From NCBI GenBank assembly GCA_029850535.1, contig JARCRU010000029.1:1-64000 (forward strand): DNA of 64,000 nucleotides. Reading direction: 5' to 3'. The translations under genes were made by a program, and so were the position numbers. The notes beneath the pieces are model-generated. The model was not told the DNA's origin and did no database searches. It was given only the letters and a program-made list of their open reading frames with translations. Shown piece after piece: positions 1 to 8,627 of this stretch (positions within the stretch are counted from its first letter, which is position 1; each line of letters starts with the position of its first letter). Source of the stretch: Actinomycetota bacterium (GTDB lineage Bacteria > Actinomycetota > Acidimicrobiia > Acidimicrobiales > RAAP-2).

Positions 1-327
1 GGCTTCCTGTTCGAGAGCCTCGTCGTGAGGGATCTGCGCGTTTACGCGCAGCTACACCACGGCAAAGTTTTCCATTACCGCGACAACACCGGACTCGAGG
101 TCGACGCCATCGTGGAGCAGAACGATGGTCGCTGGGCTGGCTTTGAAGTGAAACTCGGCAGCAACCAAATCGACCAAGGCGCGCAAAGTCTCCTCACGTT
201 CTCGAATCGTATAGACCAGACCGCCTGCGGTGCTCCGGCGTTCCTGGCCGTGGTCACGGCGAGGGGTTACGCCTACCAGAGGCTCGATGGGGTCATGGTC
301 TTACCCATCGGCACCATGGGGCCGTGA
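1..327 (+). CDS. C-terminal fragment of DUF4143-type AAA ATPase
   Basis: The reading frame is open from the first base and ends at TGA 325-327, so only about 108 C-terminal residues are present. The fragment begins GFLFESLVVRDL and continues with HYRDNTGLEVDAIVE and GFEVKLG. This is the endonuclease-like tail (DUF4143) found in a large family of predicted ATP-binding proteins with an N-terminal P-loop; the E-V-D and E-V-K residues resemble a PD-(D/E)XK core. These proteins are common in accessory regions and their role is mostly unknown. Base composition is lower in GC than the chromosome to the right, like the Wadjet genes next door. The P-loop half lies outside the window. Confidence 0.7.
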   Translation, partial: GFLFESLVVRDLRVYAQLHHGKVFHYRDNTGLEVDAIVEQNDGRWAGFEVKLGSNQIDQGAQSLLTFSNRIDQTACGAPAFLAVVTARGYAYQRLDGVMVLPIGTMGP

Positions 328-471
328 CGGGAGAAAACACACGGGCTACTCGATTCCACTTCACGTACGAAGCGCCGCAAGGCGATGCTGATGGCTCGGG
401 GCGTCTTATGAGTTGACTTTTGATCAATAACTAGGACGTTGTGATAAGTCGGATATGAAGAAACCAGCGGG

Positions 472-1665
472 TCAGGACATCCAGGGCTGCAGCGCTTGTT
501 GCAGCCACGAGAAGCGCACTCGCTCCTGTTCTAGGCGGACCGCCTGGCCAAAACGGTCCTCAATGAGGTCGTGGTAGAGCGCCCGCTCGGCATCGTTGAG
601 GTTCGTCAGTGCTCGGTTGGTGGGGCTGGGTTCGTTGACCCACTGACGCGGATGGGTCAACAGCGTTTGACGATCCATCATTATCGATTGCACGGATTCG
701 AATCGAGTTCGCAGTCGGTGCAAGATGTCGAAGCCGTGCGTGTCAATGTCGCCCCAGTAGACGATTTCCCGGCTATCCATCCAGGGGATATCTCGCAAGG
801 CAGCGAGGCTGAATCCGGATCCGAAGATGACGATTGAATTCGCAACGGTGGGAAAGGCGAGGTAGCTGATCTCGTTTTCGACGACAAAAACCGTGTCGGC
901 GACGAGCTCGAGTGTCGCCAGTTGCTCGGTGCGCACCGTCATCTCACTGAGGCCTCTGGGGAGGACCGGCTGTGGGTTGAGTAAACGGAGTCGCGTATAG
1001 GTGGGCTTGGGTCGAAAGCGGAACCGGCGCGCAAAGTCGGCCGCACCGTACTCGGAGTCAATCCGGTCCTCGGGTAGCACGGCTGTTAAGAGTTCGTCAA
1101 GCAGTTTGCGGTGACGGTCGATGAATTTGGTGTCAACACCCTCAACGTCAATTTGGCGCAAGTAGAGCATTTTCGTGCCGTTAGCGATGATCCAGTTGAC
1201 CGTGGCCAATAGGTCGCTCCAGATGCTTTGATGCTCGACCGCGCTCAAGGGATGGGCGACCACCCAAGGTAGGAGTGTGGGCATCGCGCCCTCTGTTTGT
1301 CCCAGGATGGTATCGAGGATGCGAACGTCGCGGGTGGTGCCGATTAGCGCGCAAAGTTGTTCGAAGCTTTCGATTCGGATTCGGGCCGGCAGCGAGTTTG
1401 CCCCGAGGTTCTTACCCTTGACGGTGCGGTAGGTCACCGCAAAGCGCGTCGCGCCCCCGCCGGTATGGCTGTCGCGCTGGAATTTTTCGGCCCAGCGCAC
1501 CGCGTCATCGAATTGATCGAGCAACTCGCTCGCTGATGGTGCTCTCACGGGGAGGGCGATTGGTGTCCACGGCACGTTCGCTGCGTAGTCACTGAAGTAA
1601 CGCCCCGTCGCCCAACGCTTGCGCAAAGTGGCAATCAGGTCATCGACGTTCGTCCAGGAGGTCAT
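472..1665 (-). CDS. jetD: Wadjet protein JetD (DUF3322/DUF2220, Toprim-like nuclease)
   Basis: A 397-residue protein. The N-terminal part (about 1-185) matches DUF3322 and the C-terminal part (about 200-395) matches DUF2220. The Toprim-type acidic residues are visible: ENE at 263-265 and WGDIDTHG at 304-311 (D306, D308), with a further acidic stretch RLEQERV at 377-383. In characterised Wadjet systems JetD is the topoisomerase VI-like nuclease that cuts small circular plasmid DNA after the SMC-like JetABC motor has extruded it. It is the last gene of the operon, and its ATG overlaps the jetC stop by 4 nt, so translation is probably coupled. The catalytic residues look intact. Confidence 0.93.
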   Translation of the reverse strand: MTSWTNVDDLIATLRKRWATGRYFSDYAANVPWTPIALPVRAPSASELLDQFDDAVRWAEKFQRDSHTGGGATRFAVTYRTVKGKNLGANSLPARIRIESFEQLCALIGTTRDVRILDTILGQTEGAMPTLLPWVVAHPLSAVEHQSIWSDLLATVNWIIANGTKMLYLRQIDVEGVDTKFIDRHRKLLDELLTAVLPEDRIDSEYGAADFARRFRFRPKPTYTRLRLLNPQPVLPRGLSEMTVRTEQLATLELVADTVFVVENEISYLAFPTVANSIVIFGSGFSLAALRDIPWMDSREIVYWGDIDTHGFDILHRLRTRFESVQSIMMDRQTLLTHPRQWVNEPSPTNRALTNLNDAERALYHDLIEDRFGQAVRLEQERVRFSWLQQALQPWMS

Positions 1666-4600
1666 GCGTCGCGGTCGCCGCCAACGCGTTCGCCCTCAGT
1701 ACTCACTTGATTCGCGGTGTCGGCGACGGTGCTTCGTTCGAGACGACGACGCCGGTACTCGGTGATTGTGAGGCATTGGAGTCGTGAGTAGTTACCGTCA
1801 GGGTTGTCGACAAAGCCAACGGCCGCCACGTGCGGCTCGATCACGTGGATCTTCTGGAGCGGGGTCACGATAAGGAGTTGCAGCCCGAGACGGGTGAAGA
1901 GGCGCAAGGCATAGCGGGTCGAGACTTCCGAACCGCGACTAAACGCCTCATCGATGACGACGAATCGGAAAGCCTTTGATCGCTCGGTCTTCCAGTCCAA
2001 CTTGAACTGGTAGGCCAACGATGCAGCCAGAATCGTATAGGCGAGCTTCTCCTTCTGGCCGCCCGACTTTCCTGCCGAGTCACTGTAGTTCTCGTACTCA
2101 ACGTCGTCGGCTCGCCACCGCTCCGAAGCGGAGAAGAGGAACCACTGTCGCACGTCGGTCACCCTACGAGTCCAGTTACGATCCTGTTCGGAGGTGCCCT
2201 CTCGACCCTTGAACCGGTCAATGATGCGCTTGACCTGGAGGAACTTCTCTTCTGAGTACTGGTCGGAGGCGCTCCCACCGACCACGTTGTCTGTGCAGGT
2301 GCGCAGGTCAGCCCGGAACTCGCGAACTTCGGTGTTGGTAGTCTGGTTCGCCATGAGTCGGATGTAGCGTCCCTCGTTGTAGTCAATGTCGGCCAAGGAC
2401 TCATTGATGGTCCCGATGCGGTCTTGGATCTGCTTCTCGTGCTTGTTGAGCTGGGCCGAGAATCCGGCGATGTCGCGGATCGCGTTTTGATTGAGATAGT
2501 CCTTGAACTCGCGTTCGAATCGGGGAAGATCGTCGGTGGCTACTCGCTGATGGAGTTGACGATACTCTCGCGCCGATGCGAGCGAGTCGTCAAACTCGGA
2601 GGTTTCGTGAGGGAACTTCCCTCGAAATGTGCTCATTGACCTCACGATACGCTGTCCCAGCACGCCCTCTTGTTTGGTGATCGTGTTGAGCTGGTGCACG
2701 AGAGAGGCATTGATGGATTGGTGGACCGTGGTGAGGCGCATGACGTCTTGAACTGATCCGTCGAGCTCCAATGCCACCGCAACGTCAATCGAGGCGAACG
2801 ATTCGGTGGCAACCTCTACCGCCTGCGTATTGGACAACATCGCCTTGACGCGGTCCAACTCAACCTCGGCGGTGCGTTGTCGGCCCTCGGCGGCGCCCCG
2901 GTCTCGTTGAAAGCCGTCACGTGAGTGCTCGTAGTTGGCGACCTCTTGTCGGACTCGTTCACGCTCAGATGTGAGGAGGGCCAGTGTGTCCGATGACGAC
3001 GTGATTCGTAGTCGTTCGGCGTGCAGCGACGCAATTTCATTCACTAGATCCTGCCAGTTCAGGTCGTCCCAGTTCGAGTGCTCGCCCAGACGAGCCAACG
3101 ATCGCAGTTGCAGCGAGGCCGCCTCGCCGCGTTTCGCGAGGTCAGCAATGACGCTCGAGATCAAGTTCAGTCGCTCCTGCAACGTGATGGCGTGGGCGAG
3201 TAGCGCGTCGATCTTCCCCTGATTCGTCCAACCGAGCACGTACTCTCGGCGGTCGTCGATACGCCGGCGGTCGTCCTTCTCGTGGCGTTCCTTGTCCTTG
3301 ATCTGTCCAGCTCGGGTGACCGCCCGCTGCGCGGTTCGAAACTCGTCAGTCGTGTCCACGCACGCGTGATTAGCGCGCCGGGCGAGTTCGGCCTTCAACC
3401 ACGACTCGAATCCCGACTCAGGTTTCAGTTCGAGCATGTCGACAAGCAGGGGATGGGCCGACCGGCGTTCGGGCAAGGTCGCAGGCGCCATCCGGTTGGG
3501 CACTCGGTAGTAGACGATTCGGGCATTGAGATGGTGGTCGTTGATCCAGGCCGCCACGGCTTCGTAGTGTTGGTCGGGAACTAGCAGGGACAGGGCGAAG
3601 TTGTGTAGCACAAGCTCCGCCGCACCTTCCCACTGGCTTGCTTCTTCGAGGACCTGGATCAACTCGCCGGCGAAGGGTAAGTGGTTGGGTTCGATGGCGA
3701 GGTCGCCGCAGAGGCGCTGACGCAACTCGAGGCTGTCACGGGGAATGTTGGAATGACGTGTCTGCAGACTGTGCAGTTCCTTGTTAACTCCTTCAGACTC
3801 CTCGTTGATCGAGCGTTGCTCGAATCGTCGCTCATTGAGATCGTTCTCGATGGCGCTGTGCTCAACCTCTAATTCCGTTTGCCTCGCGATGGCACGCTCG
3901 CGGGTGGCGAGAAACTGCTCGGCGACCGACACTTGCTCCATTCCTACCTGCGACAACAAGGTATTGAAGTGATCGAACTTCGTCTGGCGGATTTGTTTGT
4001 CGCGCTGGTGGCGCTCGATGAGTCTCTCGATGTCGGCCAGCCGGTCACCACCAACTCCGGCAATCTGGAGATTCAACTGCGCCTCAGTTTCGCGTAGATC
4101 CCTGACGCTCTCTTCGAGCGACTCGAGTTCCTGACTCAGATCGTGCAACTCGACTGCGAGTACTTCGAGTTCGAATAGAAGAGCCCGGCGCGTGCGCTCA
4201 GCGAAGTACAAGGGCAACGCCGTCAGTTGGTGTTCGAGGGTGGTGCGCGCATTCGACAACTGTTCGAAGGAGTCGAGGTCGGCAACGAGCGGCTGGAGGA
4301 GTTCCAGCTGGGCGCGGGCGCGCAACACCGCATCGTGAGCCTGGGTGAGGTTATCGAAGTGTTCGATCAACGAAGCGATGTGACTCTTGGTGTCGAAGGG
4401 CTCGAGCATGTGGCTGCGAACAAAGTCGTTGAGATTGTCGACCGCCTTCATAGATACCGTCTGATGGAAGAGCTCCATGGCCTGTTCGGATTCGATACCG
4501 AGGTGGCGTCGAAAGTCCCGGCCGTACTCGGGGAAGCTGTCGTATACCCTGGCGCCCCCATCGCGTAGCCGGTGCTTCAGGGAGTTGAACTCGGTGCCGA

Positions 4601-5114
4601 ACTCTGAGAAATCCTTGGCGATCGACTGGTCAGAGTCGGCGACGACGAAGAATCGCTCGGGCTGACCCGAGCCCATGTCCTTGGTACGAAACACCTGGGC
4701 CAGGGTGACCGTGGTGGCGTAGCCGGTGTTAGCGAAGACCCCCAATATGACAGAGAAGTGCCGGGTGTCTCGTAGGGCAACCGGACGTGAGACCCCTGTC
4801 GTCTCGTTGCGTTCGGATTTGTAGTGCCCCTGCACGTAGGATCGCAGATCGCGCTCACGGGTCTCGGCACCGGCGGCTTTGTTGTAGGAGATCTTGTTCG
4901 CTGGTAAGAGCAGCGTGGTGATCGCGTCGACGAGCGTGGATTTGCCCGAGCCAATGTCGCCCGTCAGCAGCGCGTTACGACCCCCGAGCTCGAACGACCA
5001 GACCATTTGGTCGAAGGTTCCCCAGTTGAAGACTTCAAGGCGCTGTAGACGACTTCCGGGGAGTCGGTCGGGCAGTCCGTCGTCGAGGTCGATCAGGCTG
5101 AACAGCGCGGACAT
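1662..5114 (-). CDS. jetC: Wadjet protein JetC (SMC/MukB-like ATPase)
   Basis: A 1150-residue SMC-like ATPase. Walker [10 protein letters not shown] is at 52-60. Long Glu/Arg/Gln-rich segments typical of coiled coil fill roughly 300-460 and 650-960. The ABC signature [10 protein letters not shown] is at 1014-1023 and Walker B VVIDEAF at 1052-1058. Layout and length fit the DNA-loop-extruding motor of Wadjet, which is related to MukB. It forms a complex with JetA (kleisin-like) and JetB (KITE-like). The start codon overlaps the jetB stop by one base (TGATG) and the stop overlaps jetD by 4 nt. No frameshift or missing ATPase motif is seen, so the motor should be functional. Confidence 0.94.
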   Translation of the reverse strand: MSALFSLIDLDDGLPDRLPGSRLQRLEVFNWGTFDQMVWSFELGGRNALLTGDIGSGKSTLVDAITTLLLPANKISYNKAAGAETRERDLRSYVQGHYKSERNETTGVSRPVALRDTRHFSVILGVFANTGYATTVTLAQVFRTKDMGSGQPERFFVVADSDQSIAKDFSEFGTEFNSLKHRLRDGGARVYDSFPEYGRDFRRHLGIESEQAMELFHQTVSMKAVDNLNDFVRSHMLEPFDTKSHIASLIEHFDNLTQAHDAVLRARAQLELLQPLVADLDSFEQLSNARTTLEHQLTALPLYFAERTRRALLFELEVLAVELHDLSQELESLEESVRDLRETEAQLNLQIAGVGGDRLADIERLIERHQRDKQIRQTKFDHFNTLLSQVGMEQVSVAEQFLATRERAIARQTELEVEHSAIENDLNERRFEQRSINEESEGVNKELHSLQTRHSNIPRDSLELRQRLCGDLAIEPNHLPFAGELIQVLEEASQWEGAAELVLHNFALSLLVPDQHYEAVAAWINDHHLNARIVYYRVPNRMAPATLPERRSAHPLLVDMLELKPESGFESWLKAELARRANHACVDTTDEFRTAQRAVTRAGQIKDKERHEKDDRRRIDDRREYVLGWTNQGKIDALLAHAITLQERLNLISSVIADLAKRGEAASLQLRSLARLGEHSNWDDLNWQDLVNEIASLHAERLRITSSSDTLALLTSERERVRQEVANYEHSRDGFQRDRGAAEGRQRTAEVELDRVKAMLSNTQAVEVATESFASIDVAVALELDGSVQDVMRLTTVHQSINASLVHQLNTITKQEGVLGQRIVRSMSTFRGKFPHETSEFDDSLASAREYRQLHQRVATDDLPRFEREFKDYLNQNAIRDIAGFSAQLNKHEKQIQDRIGTINESLADIDYNEGRYIRLMANQTTNTEVREFRADLRTCTDNVVGGSASDQYSEEKFLQVKRIIDRFKGREGTSEQDRNWTRRVTDVRQWFLFSASERWRADDVEYENYSDSAGKSGGQKEKLAYTILAASLAYQFKLDWKTERSKAFRFVVIDEAFSRGSEVSTRYALRLFTRLGLQLLIVTPLQKIHVIEPHVAAVGFVDNPDGNYSRLQCLTITEYRRRRLERSTVADTANQVSTEGERVGGDRDA

Positions 5115-5725
5115 CAGGCAGACTCCTCGACTTCATTGATCTCAGCCAGGTAGTCATTGAGTCGGGCGTCGAACTCTGAGAGCCACTGCCCGTCGACATA
5201 AGCCTTGAGGATTCGTCGGACCTCGAAGAGGTCGCGTTCGTCGCGCAGTCGGCGAAGGAAACCGAGTTCGGTCACCTTGTTGATATGGGCGTCGATTGTG
5301 TCCACCAGTCGGGCGTCGTTCGTGGAGTCGGGCATGAACAGCCGGAGCATCTCTACGATTTGATCGCGGCTGAGGATCAGTCGGGTATCCGCGCTGCTGG
5401 CGTCGAACTCGGCCAAACGCTTGCGCAGCAGGGCTAGTAGCACGCTCACGTGAAAGGAGAGAGCGCGCCGCGCCACCAGTCGGGGAAACTCAGTGGCGTC
5501 GTCGTCGACGGGACGACTGCGCAGGAAGGCGTAGCCCTCGGCTTCGTCGACCACGACACTCAGTCCAAGCACCATTACGTAGTCGCTGACCTGGTGGCGC
5601 ACTCCGAGCAAGATACCCCAGAGCTTCTCGTGGGTGTCGCGATACAGGGGTCCCTTAATGAGTTGGATAAGAACAAGCGATAGGTCCGATGGTTCAGTAT
5701 TTGCGGCGGACATCGTGTCGGTCAT
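5114..5725 (-). CDS. jetB: Wadjet protein JetB (DUF4194)
   Basis: A 203-residue protein of the DUF4194 family, recognised from its N-terminal half ([15 protein letters not shown], then [15 protein letters not shown] and the [11 protein letters not shown] segment) and from its place between jetA and jetC. In Wadjet complexes JetB is the small KITE-like winged-helix subunit, functionally comparable to MukE, which binds the kleisin and DNA. Its ATG overlaps the jetA stop by 4 nt and its stop overlaps the jetC start by 1 nt, so the four genes are read as one operon. The final residues NEVEESA are acidic. Confidence 0.92.
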   Translation of the reverse strand: MTDTMSAANTEPSDLSLVLIQLIKGPLYRDTHEKLWGILLGVRHQVSDYVMVLGLSVVVDEAEGYAFLRSRPVDDDATEFPRLVARRALSFHVSVLLALLRKRLAEFDASSADTRLILSRDQIVEMLRLFMPDSTNDARLVDTIDAHINKVTELGFLRRLRDERDLFEVRRILKAYVDGQWLSEFDARLNDYLAEINEVEESA

Positions 5726-7167
5726 GGCGTTTCCGATCGGTCGCGGCTAAAGTTGACCCGTGGCAGGTCAGCCACGCGCTCTACGTCCGCAGTGCTCCAC
5801 TCGATGCGCTCGCGTCGTACTTCGTCGAAGATCACGGAGAGCCCGGGTTGGTTGAGTGACAAGTAGCCAACGAGTTCGGCCAGGCCCTGTTCTAGTGGTT
5901 CGCCGGTAATCACCTCGCTAAGGCTGACCTGGTCGTGACGCCCCAGCGAACTGAGCACCCGCTGAGTGAGTAGGTCGCGGTCGACGTAGAGTTGATTTAG
6001 CAAAGCCGAAGAGTCGAAGTCGTTGTTCCCCTGCTCCATTGACTCGCTCTCCAGCGACGCTCGTAGCGTTCGCCGGTGTAGCGGACGCTCCATGGGCAGG
6101 CTGAGCGCGAGGCCAGTGTCGTCAAGCTCCATGCTCACGGGCGGGTTGGTCAGGTCACGGACTCTTAGCGCCTTGGCTTCGATAGCACGTAGCAGGTCGA
6201 AGACGCGTCGGTTCTCCAGCCACACCTGATCATCGAGAAAGCGCCGGAGTTGATCTGACAGTAAGCGGACGGTGACCTGCGTTCGCTCACTGGCGTCGAT
6301 CCAATCGAAGTGAATACGGCTGAGTCGGCTGTCCTGGTCTCCGAGATATTCGATGTGCTGTAGTCGTTCGAGCAGCTCAGTAAGCTCAGTCTGCTTGTGG
6401 TACGAAAGCAAGAAGTCGTAAAAGGCCTGGAAGCTGCGGCCCTGGTCGGATTCGGCGATGCCGTTTCGACTGCCGAGCGCCTCATCAAGCAGCGCGCCCT
6501 TCGATCCGCTCCAACCGGCGATCTGCTCGCGCAGATTGCGGTCGAGCCTGCGGAAGTTTTCCTCTACTTCTCGAAAGTCGGCGAGCAGTTCTCTGGCCGT
6601 ACGGGCGAACTGTTGGTACCGATCACGCTGGCTCACAGCGTCGAGCACCGTGATCTCCCCACGGTCGGCTCGGGCGATCTCCTCGTCGATCTCGGCGCGA
6701 CGTCGCCGTAGTTCGACCAGGCGGCGATCGGGATCATCATCGGCGCCAAACACCATTTGGCGAAGTAGGTCGAAGATGATGTTGAGACGTGACTCGGTTC
6801 CGATGAACTCGCGCGCAGGGAGGTCTCGCACCCACAGCAGCGCCTTTTCAACGGCTGGAGCGAGGTCAAAATGAGCCTCGTCAGACCCCACCGGATAGTA
6901 CTTACGAAGCCAGCCATGGTCCGGAGAGGCCCAGTCGTCTAAGTACGCCGACGCGGTTTTGGGGAAAGTGTTCTCACCCAGACGCTGGTTCAGCACGTAC
7001 AGTTCTTCGTCCAGCCCCGCCGTTAGAACGGCGGACGGAAGGTCGCTGCAATTGTTGTCAACGAACACGCGGCCAAGGAAACTGAGGACGAGAGTGGCGT
7101 TGTTGGAGCGAAGGAGCGCCCACGCCGGGTGCTGAGAGCGTAGGTGAGCGATCTCGTCGTAGTGCAT
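5722..7167 (-). CDS. jetA: Wadjet protein JetA (DUF3375, kleisin-like)
   Basis: First gene of the Wadjet operon; DUF3375 family, the MukF/kleisin-like subunit. The frame stays open upstream to 7362, but family similarity begins at MHYDEIAHLRSQHPAW, so I place the start at ATG 7167 (481 residues, the usual family length). A GTG at 7173 is an alternative, and GGGGA lies about 10 nt before the ATG. The 65 residues of the longer version look unlike the family. The middle of the protein (about 140-250) is Arg/Glu-rich and likely helical. The stop overlaps the jetB start by 4 nt. Order jetA-B-C-D with DUF3375, DUF4194, SMC-like and DUF3322/2220 proteins identifies Wadjet type I. Confidence 0.9.
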   Translation of the reverse strand: MHYDEIAHLRSQHPAWALLRSNNATLVLSFLGRVFVDNNCSDLPSAVLTAGLDEELYVLNQRLGENTFPKTASAYLDDWASPDHGWLRKYYPVGSDEAHFDLAPAVEKALLWVRDLPAREFIGTESRLNIIFDLLRQMVFGADDDPDRRLVELRRRRAEIDEEIARADRGEITVLDAVSQRDRYQQFARTARELLADFREVEENFRRLDRNLREQIAGWSGSKGALLDEALGSRNGIAESDQGRSFQAFYDFLLSYHKQTELTELLERLQHIEYLGDQDSRLSRIHFDWIDASERTQVTVRLLSDQLRRFLDDQVWLENRRVFDLLRAIEAKALRVRDLTNPPVSMELDDTGLALSLPMERPLHRRTLRASLESESMEQGNNDFDSSALLNQLYVDRDLLTQRVLSSLGRHDQVSLSEVITGEPLEQGLAELVGYLSLNQPGLSVIFDEVRRERIEWSTADVERVADLPRVNFSRDRSETP

Positions 7168-7487
7168 CGTCACAGGGTCCCCGCACACCGGGGAACAGAA
7201 GTATTCCAATCTTCGAAGAACGGTCGAGACACGAGATGAGCGTACGCCATTGATGCGACATCGATCATTCCTCGAGAACGCGTGACGGGCCATCTGGACT
7301 TGCCACCAGTTACTGTCTCGGTTCGTATCTAGTCGCGGTAGCCGGACTGGCGTGCTCATCAAATGTGCTCAGCAACTACTTCCGTGATCGAGTTGCCAAA
7401 GGCGTTGCTAAATGCAGCCATTCGTAGTACTAGTCTGGGAGCCATTTTTTGGCTTATAATAGTTGCACTGATCAGGTACTTCACTCG
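7168..7487. other. Intergenic leader between jetA and tRNA-Ala
   Basis: These 320 bases carry no gene I can support, only an open frame upstream of jetA. The region is AT-richer than the chromosome. On the minus strand, downstream of tRNA-Ala, a small hairpin (AGCCA, 5-nt loop, TGGCT; 7440-7454) could end tRNA transcription but has no T-tract. A TATAAT hexamer lies on the plus strand at 7455-7460. The promoter of the Wadjet operon must be in this stretch, but I could not assign -35/-10 boxes on the minus strand with confidence. Confidence 0.5.
7392..7415. repeat. Tandem 12-bp repeat upstream of the Wadjet operon
   Basis: Two adjacent 12-mers, GTTGCCAAAGGC (7392-7403) and GTTGCTAAATGC (7404-7415), match at 10 of 12 positions. 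They lie about 225 nt upstream of the chosen jetA start, in the only non-coding stretch that can hold the operon's promoter. A partial inverted copy (GCAAC) lies slightly closer to jetA. They could be operator half-sites, but the function is inferred from position only. Confidence 0.4.
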
Positions 7488-7560
7488 TGGAGGTAAGGAG
7501 ATTCGAACTCCTGACCCCTTGCATGCCATGCAAGTGCTCTACCAGCTGAGCTATACCCCC
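7488..7560 (-). tRNA. tRNA-Ala(GGC)
   Basis: Read on the minus strand, a full cloverleaf is visible. The acceptor GGGGGTA pairs with TACCTCC (one G-U), followed by the D-arm AGCTCAGCTGGTAGAGC. The anticodon stem CTTGC/GCAAG encloses loop ATGGCAT with anticodon GGC (plus-strand 7525-7527), and the T-arm contains GTTCGAATC. The discriminator is A and CCA is not encoded. The 3' end faces the Wadjet segment, the side where integrative elements normally insert. Confidence 0.97.
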
Positions 7561-7756
7561 GAAGGAATAAAGATGCTAGCAGGCCGCCGCTCCCCTCGAA
7601 AATGACTGACGCTGATTTTCAGCTGGGCGGCGCGGGGTGCTGGGCCGAGCCACGTTGCTAACGACTCACGTAGAGTCCGTCGCGGAGCGGTGCCGCAACT
7701 TCGATGTGGGTGAAGTGGTGCCCAGGCGCCTTCGTCGCGCCGTTCGACGGGCATCG

Positions 7757-8458
7757 TCAGAGGTGATAATTCATCGACCCGAGCATGTCGGCCAGGACGT
7801 CGGGGTGCGAGAGGAAGGGCGAGTGGTCCGAGTCCATGGTCATCACGTCGTCGCATCGCTGGGCGATCCGCTCTTGAACTTCGGGCACGATGGCGTGGTC
7901 GCGTGAGCAGATGACGTAGGTGCTGGCGATGGCGACGTTCTCCGACGTGCGCGCGGTGCGAAAACTCGCGAAAGTCTGCGTCGACACCTGGTTGATGGCC
8001 CATTGGCGCGTCACCTCGTCGCAGTCGCCGTAGAGCGCTCGAGCGGCCGGCTCGGGATCGAGGTGCAAGAACCCGTGCGCGTCGCGACTCATCGTCGCGT
8101 CGAGGTCGGAACGAAGCCCGTATTCGCGCGTGACGTCCGACGCGGTCTGGCCCACTCGCGGCACCAGCGCGGCCACGTACACGATGCCCGCGAGTTCCTC
8201 GATCTTGGGGGCGGCCTCGGCGACGACGGCACCGGCGTAACTGTGTGCGACAAGCACGAGGGGCCCGCGACCCTGGCAGAAGCGCCGCAGCGCGGACACG
8301 TCGCTCGTCATGTCGACGAGGGGGTCTTGACCAGAACTCGACGGCAGGTCGAGCGCGTCGTAGGCGAGGTCGCGTTGCAGGAGCGACTCGCCCAGGCGCT
8401 GCCAGCACCACGCGCCGTGCCAGGCGCCGTGCACGAGTACGAACGTCGGAGTGCTCAC
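7757..8458 (-). CDS. Alpha/beta-fold hydrolase (esterase-like)
   Basis: A 233-residue single-domain hydrolase. The N-terminus FVLVHGAWHGAWCW carries the oxyanion-hole HG motif. The nucleophile elbow is AHSYAG (Ser about 96) and the catalytic His is in DSDHSPFLS near the C-terminus. This HGAWHGAWCW subgroup includes small esterases related to plant methyl-ester esterases and the EstC type; the substrate cannot be read from sequence. The start is GTG at 8458, preceded by an AAGGGGG Shine-Dalgarno-like stretch. It stands alone, divergent from the GH3 gene to the right. GC is again high here, so the low-GC segment ends at the tRNA. Confidence 0.85.
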   Translation of the reverse strand: MSTPTFVLVHGAWHGAWCWQRLGESLLQRDLAYDALDLPSSSGQDPLVDMTSDVSALRRFCQGRGPLVLVAHSYAGAVVAEAAPKIEELAGIVYVAALVPRVGQTASDVTREYGLRSDLDATMSRDAHGFLHLDPEPAARALYGDCDEVTRQWAINQVSTQTFASFRTARTSENVAIASTYVICSRDHAIVPEVQERIAQRCDDVMTMDSDHSPFLSHPDVLADMLGSMNYHL

Positions 8459-8627
8459 CGCGCCCCCTTTCGAAGTGAAGACTAGTCAGTCGGCGCGGGC
8501 GAAGACGGCTGATCGACATCGTGAAGATGTGACTTTCGCCGCTTCGCGCGCCGGCACCGCACGCCGTACGGTGGGTAATGGCCAGTTTCGTCGTGGCGGC
8601 ACGGCAACGTTGCTCTGAAGCACGCTC

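Noticed and set aside
7363..7605. 80-codon plus-strand frame over tRNA-Ala
   Set aside because: It consists mostly of the reverse of the tRNA gene and has no ribosome-binding site.
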